Shown here one piece after another: positions 1 to 9,143 of a DNA stretch of 64,000 nt. How positions within the stretch are numbered: position 1 is the first letter of the stretch; the number at the start of each line of letters is the position of its first letter. The translations under genes and the position numbers were made by a program. This DNA comes from Bradyrhizobium sp. AZCC 2262 (lineage in GTDB: Bacteria > Pseudomonadota > Alphaproteobacteria > Rhizobiales > Xanthobacteraceae): positions 6,882,001-6,946,000 of the forward strand of contig NZ_JAZHRT010000001.1 in assembly GCF_036924535.1 (NCBI RefSeq), in the 5' to 3' direction. The notes below the pieces were generated by a model. The model had not been told where the DNA came from, made no database searches, and saw only the letters and a list, made by a program, of their open reading frames with translations.

Positions 1-752
1 GCCCTTTTGGCGTCCGCAATGGCAACGAGGCGGGACCAGAGGCTCTTGGCCTCTTCGGCATCGCCAGACCGCAAAACATTCTGGCAATCGCGAAGCGCGT
101 GGTCATGATCGCGCGACGGCGTGGCCTCGAAGTCGAACCGCATCAATCGCACTTGGCAAAGGAGTTGCATCGCCGCGGTATCGCTGGCGTCGCCTTCGTT
201 GCGAAGCGCATCGGGGCACCGCAGGCTGTCGAATAGCGCGCGCTGCAACGCCGACGATTGCGCGCCGTCGTCGGCTCCGGGCTCGGCGAGCCGGGTGAGC
301 ATACGGTTGGGCGTCGTGATCAGGGCATCGCTGACCAGGTTCGACCAGGCGTCTTCGACATCCTGCGACAGGGTGCCGACCATCAGAACAACCGCATCGT
401 CGCTGCCGCGAAGGACACGCTCGGTCTTGACGCCGAACCATTGCGCCCAGATGGTGGCGACGAAGTCCCGGGGAAAGCCCGCGCCCGTGACTTGCCGATC
501 GCTTTTGATCGAAATGCCGGCGGCGCGCTTGCCGGTGGAAGCCGAGCACTCGATCACAAGATCGTCTGCAAGCCAGCCCAGGTCGCGTCCTTGCCACTGC
601 ACGCGGTCGATTTTACCGAAATCCGCACCGAGCCTGTTGGTCCCGGCCAAGAGATCGAGAAGAAAGCGCGCGGCAATGCAGTTCTCATTGCGGAAGCCGG
701 TTCCGGCAGTGAGCTGAACGGGAGCTTTCTTCTTCGGTGTGGCCTTCGTCAT
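1..752 (-). CDS. N-terminal part of a probable nuclease-domain defence protein (runs off window)
   Basis: An open frame starts at ATG 752 and runs to the left edge without a stop, so about 250 N-terminal residues are visible. The first ~110 residues look like a PD-(D/E)xK-type nuclease domain: a helix around residues 25-37, then DDL at 63-65, Glu68 and a SIK motif at 81-83, followed by an aromatic-rich helix (DFVATIWAQWFG). This layout is familiar from the N-termini of large Cap4/DUF4297-like or STAND-type antiphage proteins. That identity is inferred from memory and the downstream domains are not visible. The ribosome-binding site is weak. The nearby tRNA-His fits an island edge. It could equally be an unrelated conserved hypothetical protein. 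Confidence 0.6.
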   Translation of the reverse strand, partial: MTKATPKKKAPVQLTAGTGFRNENCIAARFLLDLLAGTNRLGADFGKIDRVQWQGRDLGWLADDLVIECSASTGKRAAGISIKSDRQVTGAGFPRDFVATIWAQWFGVKTERVLRGSDDAVVLMVGTLSQDVEDAWSNLVSDALITTPNRMLTRLAEPGADDGAQSSALQRALFDSLRCPDALRNEGDASDTAAMQLLCQVRLMRFDFEATPSRDHDHALRDCQNVLRSGDAEEAKSLWSRLVAIADAKR

Positions 753-1219
753 CGTGTGGTCCCAGCTTCTAGAACGTTTCGGGAACATCTGCAATGGGCT
801 GGCCGACGAGCCACCGCCTTCGACTCATGTCACTAACGTACCGGTCGAGCAACGAAGTGGCATATCGCATCCGCGTTCCGCCACAACGGGCGGAACCGCC
901 ATGTAACGTGCTTGGGTAAATCGTCAGCACGCCATCGCCTTGGTTTTCGGTCCGAGGCGACCGGGTTGCATTGTCGATGTTTGTTCGCCGACCCGCGGGC
1001 ACTCCTAAACGCAAAGTGTAAAGCGCTGGGTCTCGCTGCAGAATGTTCGCTCGACCCCAGTCGTTTTGAACGACATGGTCTGATGCTCCCGAAACCCTCC
1101 ACCACGATTTCCCAGCCAACGACTTAAGTCATCAGCGGGATCAGCCGCGCCATGGTAGCTACACGGTAGCTACAGCACTCTTTGGATTTTGGAGATTTTG
1201 TCTAAGCGTCTGATTTGGC
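753..1219. other. gene-poor stretch between the left-edge gene and tRNA-His
   Basis: Short open frames occur on both strands, but none has a convincing start, ribosome-binding site or recognisable domain. The best is a minus-strand frame at 769-1119 with a TTG start, ending 17 bases before the left-edge gene. Close to the tRNA 3' end there is a 10-base direct repeat, GGTAGCTACA, at 1154-1163 and 1165-1174. Short direct repeats beside a tRNA can be remnants of an integrase arm site, but no integrase is visible here. Confidence 0.4.
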
Positions 1220-1296
1220 TGGTACAGTTGGGTGGGCTCGAACCACCGACCTCCTGTTCCACAGACAGGCGCTCTAACCAACTGAGCTACAACTGC
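1220..1296 (-). tRNA. tRNA-His (anticodon GTG)
   Basis: On the minus strand the 77 bases fold into a full cloverleaf: acceptor GCAGTTG/CAACTGT, D-arm GCTC/GAGC, anticodon stem CCTGT/ACAGG with loop CTGTGGA (anticodon GTG), T-arm GGTGG-TTCGAGC-CCACC, and an encoded CCA. The base before position 1 is T and the discriminator is A, so the usual G-1:C73 histidine identity pair is absent. That is the known alphaproteobacterial form. The first acceptor pair is G:U. Confidence 0.97.
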
Positions 1297-1485
1297 ATCG
1301 TCGCGCGAGGCCCCAAAAAGGGGGTCGCGAATGGGCCGGAAACTAGGTGCAACGCCTCGCTTTGGCAAGGCCGCGAAGCGCCTGATTGTCGTCGTCCGGA
1401 AGGCATTTTGCGTTCATTTGGGGGGGGGCCTCCGGCCGGCCCCCGCCGGCCCCGCCAAATCGTCCCTTATCATCCCCTTGGGCAG

Positions 1486-1516
1486 CAAAAAGCCCGGGCC
1501 GATCGCCCGGGCTTTC
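1486..1516 (-). terminator. Rho-independent terminator of the first phasin gene
   Basis: A perfect 11-bp stem (AAAGCCCGGGC / GCCCGGGCTTT, 1489-1499 with 1505-1515) has a 5-base loop and is followed on the minus strand by a short T run. It lies just after the phasin stop codon. Confidence 0.8.
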
Positions 1517-1537
1517 CGTGATCAATACCGGAAACGA

Positions 1538-1981
1538 TCAGGCGGCCGGCTTGTAAAGCTTCGAGGCCGAGACCTTGATCGGCTCGACGGTCTCGGAAGC
1601 GACCTTCTGGCCGAGCTCGGCGAGCTCCTTGGCCTGGGCGGTGAAGGTCTCGTACTGCTTGCGGGCATGCGAGGTCCACAGCTCCATGGCCGCCGCCGGC
1701 GTCTTCACGCCGAACAGCTCCTGCGCGAAATCGAGCGAGGACGAGGTGTTGGCCTTGAAGAACTCGATCAGCTTGGCGTTGTACTCGCTGGCGCCCTTGC
1801 TGGCCGAGGTGAACACGGCCTCGATGGTGCCATTATGGGTTTCGGCGGCATCCTTGAACTTGGCGTAGCTGTCGCGGGCCTGCGAGACGCCCTTTTCGGC
1901 AAGCGCGCGCATCTGCTCGGGGACTTCGAAGGGAATGATGGAGGCGGAGAAGGGATCGGTGGAGCTGGTCACGGCTTGCAT
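1538..1981 (-). CDS. phasin family protein
   Basis: The 147-residue protein has the low-complexity, largely helical make-up of phasins: Ala/Lys/Glu-rich amphipathic helices, no cysteine, and typical segments such as EQMRALAEKGVSQARD near residue 22 and SLDFAQELFGVKTPAAAMELW around residues 82-102. Phasins coat polyhydroxybutyrate granules in the cytoplasm and limit their size. A second phasin-like gene lies upstream on the same strand, 244 bases away, and a strong terminator follows this gene. The intergenic region carries a candidate PhaR site, which suggests control by PHB status. Confidence 0.88.
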   Translation of the reverse strand: MQAVTSSTDPFSASIIPFEVPEQMRALAEKGVSQARDSYAKFKDAAETHNGTIEAVFTSASKGASEYNAKLIEFFKANTSSSLDFAQELFGVKTPAAAMELWTSHARKQYETFTAQAKELAELGQKVASETVEPIKVSASKLYKPAA

Positions 1982-2124
1982 CCTTCACAACGGGGTTAAA
2001 CGATGTTCCTCCTTGCGGACGCCGGGCGGGCAGTCGGCCGGACGCCGAAGGGATCACGTACACACACATTCACGGGAGTGCCCATTCGCGGGCTCGCCCA
2101 ATAAGCACCCATATCGTGTCAAAT

Positions 2125-2136
2125 TTGTGCAATGCA
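2125..2136 (-). promoter_or_regulatory. candidate PhaR-binding site upstream of phasin gene
   Basis: The minus strand reads TGCATTGCACAA, which fits the PhaR consensus TGCRNYGCASMA that I recall for Bradyrhizobium diazoefficiens. It overlaps a longer TGCA-rich tract and lies next to a TTGACA hexamer (minus strand, 2122-2117) upstream of the phasin gene starting at 1981. No good -10 element was found at the standard distance. The function is inferred. Confidence 0.45.
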
Positions 2137-2225
2137 CTGCAATTTCTGGTGCGTCGCCACAAATTTAACGCGGCATGCGGGTTCCAACAGGCTACCCGTA
2201 GTGGCTTCTCGCCAATGGCGGCAGG

Positions 2226-2609
2226 TCAGGCCTTTGGCTTCGCCGCATCCATGGCGGCCTTGCCGACGGTCTGGCTTATTTCGCTGGCCTGCTCCGCCAG
2301 CGCACGCATTTGCGCCTGCACATATTCGCTGTGTAGCCGCATCACCTCGGACAGATCCTTGGCCTTCAGCAATGATTGCGCGTGATCGAGCGAGGCCTGC
2401 ACGTTCTTCTCGGCATAGGCGATGGCCTTGCCGCTGACATCCCTGGCGCCGGCGCGAACCGTGGCGTTGCGCTCCTCGATGGAGTCGGCGGCGGTCTGCG
2501 CAGCGCCAACGAATTTCTCAAAAGCCTTGCGGGCCTGCTCGACGCTCGCTTCCGCCATCGACCGCATTTCCTTGGGTATCTCGAATCGGTCTCGCACTTC
2601 GTCACTCAT
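2226..2609 (-). CDS. phasin family protein (second copy)
   Basis: This 127-residue helical protein has the phasin pattern: IPKEMRSMAEASVEQARKAF near the N-terminus, then AIAYAEKNVQASLDHAQSLL in the middle and ALAEQASEISQTVGKA near the end. It is probably a granule-associated or membrane-stress protein with a role similar to its downstream neighbour. A good ribosome-binding site (AAAGGAA) precedes ATG 2609. The 244-base gap to the next phasin gene suggests separate transcription. Confidence 0.85.
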   Translation of the reverse strand: MSDEVRDRFEIPKEMRSMAEASVEQARKAFEKFVGAAQTAADSIEERNATVRAGARDVSGKAIAYAEKNVQASLDHAQSLLKAKDLSEVMRLHSEYVQAQMRALAEQASEISQTVGKAAMDAAKPKA

Positions 2610-2813
2610 GGTGCGTTCCTTTGTCTTGGCTGGGATTGCGTCCGGATACCGTCAGGGGGGCCGCATCCTGGACGGATGCGGCGCCGGGGAGGTTCCCCTT
2701 TGAACCCTTAACGGCCGTTCACCATCACCCAACGCAGCCCGCGGCCAAAGGGTCCCGCCGGCGGCCGGATTAAGGTTATCCCTGGCTAAGGTTACCGCCG
2801 GGACCGCCGGGCC

Positions 2814-5800
2814 GTGGACCTGCCGCCGCCGGCTTGCGATAGTAATGTTCCCTTAACGCTGTCGGCATTCTGGCTGCCGATCCTGATGCCGGGCGGTCAT
2901 GTAGTCGCGATGCAGGGTGCGGAATTTCACTGGCTGGCCTCGAGCGATCCGCGATTGGCGGCCTATGCGGCAAGCCGCCTGCCCGCCTGGCTGTGGACCG
3001 CCGACGGCAGCCGGATCCTGTGGGCCAATCCGGCCGGCGCCCGCCTGTTCGGCGCCGACAGTGCCCCAGCCCTTGCCGAAAAGACCTTCGGGCCGGCCGA
3101 CCGGCACCGGCGGCAGATCGCCCGGCTCGCAGGCCGGTTGCTCGCGAACGGCGCCATCCGGCTGGAGCGCTTGCAAGGATTTGGCGCGGCGCCCGGCGGG
3201 CTTGCGACCTGCGGCGCTTCGCGGTTCGACTTTCCCGATGGCAGCCACGGCGTTCTGATCGCCGCCGGCAACATCGCGCTGCTCGCGCCGCGCCCGGCGC
3301 AGACGGAGTCCGCCAGCGAGATGCCGCCGGCCGCCACATCGTCAGCGCCACCTTCATCGGCGCGACCGCCGCAACCGAGCGCACCCGTCATGCCCGTCAT
3401 CGAGCAACCGATTGCCCCGCGACCGGTTGCCGATGACCAGCAGCCGGCACCATCGGGCGAAGCGCCCGCCGGGTTTGCGTTGTTCGATGCGTTTGCCGAG
3501 CCTGCCGCCGCCGACGAGCCGCCCGCGGCCGAAACCATTTCGCGCGCGCCACCCGCGGTCGACGTATTTGGCCTCGAAGCCCTTGCCGGCCAGCAGGCGC
3601 GCCGCCTGCCGCTGCGCTTCACCTGGCAGATGGATCGGGAAGGCCGCTTCACGCTCGGCACCGACGAATTCGTTGGGTTGATCGGCCCGCGCACTACGGC
3701 CGCCTTCGGCCGGCCATGGCGCGAGATCGCCGAGACTTTTGGATTCGATCCCACCGGCCGGATGATGCAGGCCTTTGCGACGGGCGCGACCTGGAGCGGC
3801 ATCACGCTGAACTGGCCGGTGGACGGCGGCAGCACATTGCCCGTCGAACTGTCCGGCCTGCCGATCTTCGATGCGGCGAGAAATTTCATCGGCTATCGCG
3901 GTTTCGGCGTCTGCCGCGATTTCGATGCCATCGCGCGGCTCGCCGCCCTACGGCTGGCGGAGTTGTCCGGCGAAATGGTGACGCCGCAAGAAGTGCCCGC
4001 TGCGCCATCTGCCGAGCCGGCCAGCGTTGCATCGCCTTCATCAGACGAATTGCCTGAACCGATTGCTGCCAAAACCTCTGCTGCAGAGCCTTCACATCAA
4101 AAAGATTTGGAAACGCACGTGGAAACTCCCAAGGAAGGCGTTGAGGAAGGCGTCGAGGACGCGCTGACTGAAACCGCAACGGAGTTGCCGGCAGACGCTG
4201 CCGCAAACGTCCTGCCGTTCCGCGTCCCGGGCGAAGCGAAGTCGCTGTCGCTGTCGCCGGTTGAAAACAGCGCCTTCGACGAACTCGCGCGGCAATTGTC
4301 GGCGCGGCTCGACATCGAGAACGGCAACGGGGCGGACGAGGCCCGCGAAACCAACTTCGACCCGCTGGCCGCACCGGCTGTGCACGAAGCAGCGAGCGCG
4401 CCGCCCGAATGGCTGGCGCCGCCCGAGCCGCCGGCGCGTGGCGAAACCGCGCGCGACAAGGCGCTGCTCGATTTGCTGCCGGTCGGCATCCTGATCTACC
4501 GGCTCGACCGGCTGCTATATGCCAACCCCGCCTTCCTGACGCAGATGGGCTATCCGAGCCTGCACGCGCTGGAAGATGTCGGCGGCCTCGACGCGCTCTA
4601 TGTCGAACCCGGCACCTCCAACGCCTCCTCGACGTCGGACACCGGCAGACCGGTGACGATCTCCGCAAGCCTGCCCGAAGACGCAGATACGCCGTCATCG
4701 GCGGCAGACGCCCGCCTCTACACGATTTCATGGGACGGCGATTCGGCACTGGCCTTGATCTTCTCAGGCACGCAACATGAGAGCGTTGCGATCGCGGCCG
4801 CCATCGCGCGAGCCGAGCCTGCATCGGAGCCTGACGCCTCCGAACCTTCGGTATCGGAGCCTGGCGGCTCCGAACCGGCGGATGTCGGCCATGCCAATGC
4901 CGAAGACCTCGCCGCCATCCTCGACACCACGGCCGAAGGCATCCTGATGTTCGACGCCGAGGGCAACATCCACGCGGCCAACCGCAGCGCCGAAGCGCTG
5001 TTCGGCCATAACGGCGACGAACTCGCGCGACGCAATCTCGCGGAGCTGTTCGCGCCCGAAAGCCAGCACGGCGTCTTCGAATATCTCGCCGGCATCAAGG
5101 CTTCCGGCGTCGAAAGCCTGCTCGATCACGGCCGCGAGGTGCTGGTCCGCGAAAGCAGGGGCGGCATCATCCCGCTGTCGATGACCATGGGCCGCACCCG
5201 CCCCGATGGCCCGAATTTCTTCGCGGTGTTCCGCGATCTGTCGCAAGCCAAGCAGACCGAGAGCGAATTGCGCGAGGCGCGGCGGCTGGCCGAACGCGCC
5301 GCCAATGCCAAGGCCGACGTGCTGGCCCGGATCAGCCACGAGGTGCGGACGCCGCTCAACGCCATCATCGGCTTTTCCGAAGTGATGATCGCAGAGCGTT
5401 TCGGCGCGCTCGGCAACGAGCGCTACCTCGAATACATGAAGGACATCCGCGCCTCCGGCGAACGCGTGATCGCCATCATCAACGACCTGCTCGACCTGTC
5501 GCGGATCGAAACCGGAAAACTCGATCTCGCCTTCACCAACCAGAACCTCAACGAACTGGTCGAGAGCTGCGTTGCGGTCCTGCAGCCGCAAGCCAATCGC
5601 GAGCGCATCATCATCCGCACGTCGCTCGCACACATGCTGCCGCCCGTCGTCGCGGATGCGCGGGCATTGCGCCAGATCACGCTGAACCTGATCGGCAATT
5701 CGATCCATCTCGCCAATGCCGGCGGCCAGGTCATCGTCTCGACCGCGCTGTCCGATTTCGGCGAGGTGATGCTGCGTGTCCGCGACACCGGCCACGGCCT

Positions 5801-5999
5801 CAACGACAATGAGGTCGCCGCCGCGCTGCAGCCGTTCCGGACGCCTGCGCCGTCGGATCGGGCCGAGAGTTCGGCCGTCAGCCTGTCGCTGACCAAAGCC
5901 CTTGTCGAAGCCAACCGCGCCAAATTCCAGATCAAGACCGGCAGCCGTTCGGGCACGCTCATCGAGATCTTGTTTCCGCACGCGGTGGCGCGCGCCTAA
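2814..5999 (+). CDS. PAS-domain sensor histidine kinase, PdhS/DivJ-like, with degenerate ATP lid
   Basis: Numbering is from GTG 2814. PAS-like segments lie near residues 52-80, 549-600 and 698-760. A long acidic, proline-rich linker (roughly 130-500) separates the first from the others. The dimerisation/phosphotransfer helix carries the phospho-acceptor His842 in ISHEVRTPLNAIIGF, close to the PleC/DivJ/PdhS cell-cycle kinases of Hyphomicrobiales. The ATPase domain keeps N-box asparagines (NLIGNS) and a G1 box (DTGHGL). The expected glycine-rich G2 box is replaced by SSAVSLSL at 1019-1026, just before the conserved TKALVEANRA. There is no transmembrane segment, so it is probably cytosolic. The start is uncertain: ATG 2910 begins a more natural N-terminus. 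No partner regulator is adjacent. Confidence 0.85.
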   Translation: MDLPPPACDSNVPLTLSAFWLPILMPGGHVVAMQGAEFHWLASSDPRLAAYAASRLPAWLWTADGSRILWANPAGARLFGADSAPALAEKTFGPADRHRRQIARLAGRLLANGAIRLERLQGFGAAPGGLATCGASRFDFPDGSHGVLIAAGNIALLAPRPAQTESASEMPPAATSSAPPSSARPPQPSAPVMPVIEQPIAPRPVADDQQPAPSGEAPAGFALFDAFAEPAAADEPPAAETISRAPPAVDVFGLEALAGQQARRLPLRFTWQMDREGRFTLGTDEFVGLIGPRTTAAFGRPWREIAETFGFDPTGRMMQAFATGATWSGITLNWPVDGGSTLPVELSGLPIFDAARNFIGYRGFGVCRDFDAIARLAALRLAELSGEMVTPQEVPAAPSAEPASVASPSSDELPEPIAAKTSAAEPSHQKDLETHVETPKEGVEEGVEDALTETATELPADAAANVLPFRVPGEAKSLSLSPVENSAFDELARQLSARLDIENGNGADEARETNFDPLAAPAVHEAASAPPEWLAPPEPPARGETARDKALLDLLPVGILIYRLDRLLYANPAFLTQMGYPSLHALEDVGGLDALYVEPGTSNASSTSDTGRPVTISASLPEDADTPSSAADARLYTISWDGDSALALIFSGTQHESVAIAAAIARAEPASEPDASEPSVSEPGGSEPADVGHANAEDLAAILDTTAEGILMFDAEGNIHAANRSAEALFGHNGDELARRNLAELFAPESQHGVFEYLAGIKASGVESLLDHGREVLVRESRGGIIPLSMTMGRTRPDGPNFFAVFRDLSQAKQTESELREARRLAERAANAKADVLARISHEVRTPLNAIIGFSEVMIAERFGALGNERYLEYMKDIRASGERVIAIINDLLDLSRIETGKLDLAFTNQNLNELVESCVAVLQPQANRERIIIRTSLAHMLPPVVADARALRQITLNLIGNSIHLANAGGQVIVSTALSDFGEVMLRVRDTGHGLNDNEVAAALQPFRTPAPSDRAESSAVSLSLTKALVEANRAKFQIKTGSRSGTLIEILFPHAVARA

Positions 6000-6034
6000 C
6001 GCCGCTGGCCGCGTGACGGTCCACTGCAGGGGTT

Positions 6035-6085
6035 GGACACAAAATATCGAAAACAACCCCATGCAAAGTAGAATGGGCCTGGCTG
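6035..6085. repeat. Bradyrhizobium-type intergenic repeat (single copy here)
   Basis: The stretch containing ATCGAAAACAACCCCATGCA resembles a short interspersed element that I recall as common in Bradyrhizobium genomes. Only one copy lies in this window, so the call rests on recognition, not on internal repetition. Confidence 0.35.
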
Positions 6086-6193
6086 CGGAACGTGTCGCGA
6101 CGGGCGACAGTCCTTCTGGACAGCGGCGGCTTTTCCGGCTGATATGCGGCGAATTGACACACAATGGCTCGCCGTGAGCCTGGAGGAAATCCC

Positions 6194-7162
6194 ATGATTC
6201 CGTTTCATACGCGCCTGTTCGGCGCGGCTGTGGCGCTGACACTTGCAGCAGGCAGCCCTGCCCTCTCGCAGCAGCTCGAGCTCAAGATCATGGCGCCCGC
6301 AGCACCCGGCGGTGGATGGGATCAGACCGCACGCTCGATGCAGCAGGCGCTGGTCGCCGCCAAGATCGCCCGCAGCGTCCAGGTCACCAACGTGGCCGGC
6401 GCCGGCGGCAGCGTCGGCATCGCGCAGTTCGTCAACGGCGCCAAGGGCGACGGCAACCAGCTGATGGTGAACGGCTTCGTCATGGTGGGCGCGCTCGCCA
6501 TGAACAAATCGCCGGTGACGCTCGATCAGGTGACGCCGATCGCGCGTCTCACCGAAGAGATCCAGGTGATCGTGGTGCCGGCGAATTCGCCGATCAAGAC
6601 GGCGCAGGATCTGGCCGCCGCCGTGAAGGCCGACATCGCCAAGGTCACGTTTGCCGGCGGCTCGGCCGGCGGCGTCGACCATGTGATGGCGGCGTTGTTT
6701 GCAGGCGCGATCGGCGCCGACGCCAAGAAGGTCAACTACATTCCATTTTCCGGCGGCGGCGAGTCGCTGGCGGCGATTCTCGGCGGCAAAGTCACCGCGG
6801 GCATTTCCGGAATGAGCGAGTATGAAGGACAGATCAAGTCCGGCAAGCTGCGCGCGCTCGGCATAACGTCGGAGAAGCGCATCGCCGGCAGCGACATTCC
6901 GACCTTCAAGGAACAGGGTATCGACCTCGTGCTGGCCAACTGGCGCTCGGTGGTCGCACCTCCCGGCATCACGCCGGCCCAGCGCAAGACCCTGAGCGAC
7001 GCGGTGGAGAGCATGGTCAAGTCGGATGCCTGGAAGGACATCCTCAAGCAGAAGGGCTGGGATGACGCCTATCTTTCCGGCGACGCGTTCGCCGACTTCC
7101 TGAAGAAGGAAAATGCGCGCGTCACCGACGTGCTGAAGTCGGTCGGCCTCGTCAAGTCATGA
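6194..7162 (+). CDS. tctC: tripartite tricarboxylate transporter substrate-binding protein
   Basis: The 322-residue exported protein belongs to the Bug/TctC family. A signal peptide ([21 protein letters not shown], cleavage likely near ALS-Q) is followed by the family hallmarks [14 protein letters not shown] near residue 35 and [11 protein letters not shown] near residue 65. It captures a carboxylate in the periplasm and delivers it to the TctAB membrane pair encoded directly downstream. ATG 6194 was chosen over an upstream in-frame start because it has GGAGG at 6182-6186 and gives an intact signal peptide. It overlaps tctB by 4 bases. The ligand cannot be read from sequence. Confidence 0.93.
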   Translation: MIPFHTRLFGAAVALTLAAGSPALSQQLELKIMAPAAPGGGWDQTARSMQQALVAAKIARSVQVTNVAGAGGSVGIAQFVNGAKGDGNQLMVNGFVMVGALAMNKSPVTLDQVTPIARLTEEIQVIVVPANSPIKTAQDLAAAVKADIAKVTFAGGSAGGVDHVMAALFAGAIGADAKKVNYIPFSGGGESLAAILGGKVTAGISGMSEYEGQIKSGKLRALGITSEKRIAGSDIPTFKEQGIDLVLANWRSVVAPPGITPAQRKTLSDAVESMVKSDAWKDILKQKGWDDAYLSGDAFADFLKKENARVTDVLKSVGLVKS

Positions 7163-7644
7163 CAGACCTTCCGCAGGGGCCGGCGTCGCGGCGCGTCGAC
7201 CGCGCCGGTGTCGTTATTGCGCTCGCGCTCGCCGCACTTGCCGTGATGCTGGTATGGGACTCGCGGCAACTGCCAACCACCACGATGTATGGCATGGGGC
7301 CCGAGGTGATGCCGGTCGTCATCGCCATCGGACTTGGTTTGCTTGCGATCGGCAATCTGATCGACGCGCTGCGCGGCAACCTGCCGCCGCGCGAGAGCGC
7401 CGATCCCAGGGCTGTCCTGCTGATCCTCGGCGGGCTGGCGCTGCTGATCGCCATCATCGGCCTCGGCGGCGGCTTCATCCTTGCGACGTCGGCACTGTTC
7501 GTCACCACGTCGGCGGCCTTTGGACGACGCGCCATTCTCGCCGACTCCGCCATCGCGCTCGTGATGAGCACGCTGATCTATCTCGCTTTCGATCGGCTGC
7601 TGACGTTGAGCCTCCCCACCGGGCCTCTGGAAAGACTGCTGTAA
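7159..7644 (+). CDS. tctB: tripartite tricarboxylate transporter small membrane subunit
   Basis: The 161-residue TctB-family protein has four predicted hydrophobic helices: near residues 16-32, 52-70, 90-120 ([22 protein letters not shown]) and 130-150. The segment [23 protein letters not shown] is typical of the family. It forms the small membrane subunit alongside TctA. Its ATG lies inside the tctC stop (ATGA) and its TAA shares a base with the tctA start (TAATG), so all three genes are translationally coupled. Confidence 0.9.
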   Translation: MTDLPQGPASRRVDRAGVVIALALAALAVMLVWDSRQLPTTTMYGMGPEVMPVVIAIGLGLLAIGNLIDALRGNLPPRESADPRAVLLILGGLALLIAIIGLGGGFILATSALFVTTSAAFGRRAILADSAIALVMSTLIYLAFDRLLTLSLPTGPLERLL

Positions 7645-9143
7645 TGGAAACTTTCGCCGCGCTCGCGCATGGCATGGCTGTCGCCGTGCAGCCGATGAAC
7701 CTGCTCTACGCGCTGATCGGCGTGTTCCTCGGCACCGCGGTCGGCGTGCTGCCCGGCATCGGTCCGGCACTCACGGTCGCGTTGCTGCTGCCGGTCACCT
7801 ACAAGCTCGACCCCGGCGGCTCGCTGATCATGTTCGCCGGAATCTATTACGGCGGCATGTATGGCGGATCGACCACGGCGATCCTCATCAACACGCCCGG
7901 CGAGAGCGCATCGATGGCGACCGCGCTCGAAGGCAACAAGATGGCCAAGGCCGGCCGCGGCGGGCCCGCGCTGGCAACGTCTGCGATCGGTTCGTTCGTC
8001 GCGGGCACCATCGCCACCATTGGTCTCGCCTTTCTGGCGCCGTGGCTGGTCGATTTCGCGGTGCGCTTCGGCCCTGAAGATTATTTCGCGCTGATGTGCG
8101 TGGCCTTTGTCACGGTGTCCGCCACCTTCGGAGATTCGCCGATCCGCGGACTGACCAGCCTGTTCGTCGGACTGACGCTCGGCCTGATCGGCATCGACAA
8201 ACTCACCGGACAGGCCCGGCTTGCTTTCGGCATTCCCGAACTGCTCGACGGCGTCGAGGTGACGACGCTTGCTGTCGGCCTGTTCGCCGTCGGCGAAGCG
8301 CTTTACGTCGCATCGCGCCGCCACCACAGCGAGGAGAAGATCGAGCCGGTGCGCGGCTCGCTGTGGATGACGAAAGAGGACTGGAAGCGGTCGTGGAAGC
8401 CGTGGCTGCGCGGGACCATGTTCGGCTTTCCGATCGGTGCGCTGCCTGCCGGCGGCGCCGAAATTCCGACATTCCTGTCCTACTCCACCGAGAAGCGGCT
8501 GGCGAAACATCCGGAGGAATTCGGCAAGGGCGCGATCGAAGGCGTCGCGGGACCGGAAGCCGCCAACAACGCCTCCGCCGCCGGTACGCTCGTGCCATTG
8601 CTGACGCTCGGCCTTCCGACCTCGGCAACGGCGGCGATGATGCTGGCGGGCTTTCAGCAATACGGCCTCAACCCGGGACCGCTGCTGTTCGCCGAGCGGC
8701 CCGACCTGGTGTGGGGCCTGATCGCGAGCCTCTTCATCGCCAACGTGATGCTGCTGGTTCTCAACCTGCCGCTGGTCGGCCTGTGGGTGAAGCTGCTCGC
8801 GATCCCGCAGCCGTGGCTGTACGCCGGCATTCTCGTGTTCGCGACCATGGGCACCATCGCGGCAAAGCCGTCGGTCGTCGAACTGTCGATGCTGGCGGGT
8901 TTTGGCGTGCTTGGCTTTCTGATGCGCCGGTTCGATTTTCCGATCGCGCCGGTCGTCGTCGGTCTCATCCTGGGCCCCATAGCCGAAAGCCAGTTGCGCC
9001 GCGCGCTCGCCATCAGCCTCGGCGATCCCCTGGTGCTGCTGCAAAGTCCGATGTCGGCCACGCTGCTCGGCATCGCGCTGTTTGCGTTGCTGGCGCCGTT
9101 CGTGCTGAAGGGACTGGGCCGGTTCAAGGCGAGCGAGGATTAG
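7644..9143 (+). CDS. tctA: tripartite tricarboxylate transporter large permease
   Basis: The 499-residue polytopic inner-membrane protein is of normal length for TctA. The N-terminal family signature is clear ([20 protein letters not shown], then [22 protein letters not shown]), and the second half repeats it as [35 protein letters not shown]. Around ten membrane helices are expected. It carries the solute across the membrane using an ion gradient, fed by TctC. It is the last gene of tctCBA. A decayed radical-SAM gene overlaps its end on the other strand by 20 bases. Confidence 0.94.
   Translation: METFAALAHGMAVAVQPMNLLYALIGVFLGTAVGVLPGIGPALTVALLLPVTYKLDPGGSLIMFAGIYYGGMYGGSTTAILINTPGESASMATALEGNKMAKAGRGGPALATSAIGSFVAGTIATIGLAFLAPWLVDFAVRFGPEDYFALMCVAFVTVSATFGDSPIRGLTSLFVGLTLGLIGIDKLTGQARLAFGIPELLDGVEVTTLAVGLFAVGEALYVASRRHHSEEKIEPVRGSLWMTKEDWKRSWKPWLRGTMFGFPIGALPAGGAEIPTFLSYSTEKRLAKHPEEFGKGAIEGVAGPEAANNASAAGTLVPLLTLGLPTSATAAMMLAGFQQYGLNPGPLLFAERPDLVWGLIASLFIANVMLLVLNLPLVGLWVKLLAIPQPWLYAGILVFATMGTIAAKPSVVELSMLAGFGVLGFLMRRFDFPIAPVVVGLILGPIAESQLRRALAISLGDPLVLLQSPMSATLLGIALFALLAPFVLKGLGRFKASED

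Noticed and set aside
769..1119. minus-strand frame just before the left-edge gene
   Set aside because: Only a TTG start, no ribosome-binding site and no recognisable domain; a conserved partner gene cannot be excluded without homologues.
1420..1445. run of nine G and GC palindromes between tRNA-His and the phasin terminator
   Set aside because: Likely a simple-sequence tract; it overlaps no promoter or gene and has no partner copy.
4764..6242. 492-residue open frame on the minus strand
   Set aside because: It is the antisense shadow of the sensor kinase; Arg/Gly/His-rich composition, no motif, no ribosome-binding site.
7578..9044. 488-residue open frame on the minus strand
   Set aside because: It mirrors tctA; its Gln/Arg/His-rich composition is typical of antisense frames in GC-rich DNA.
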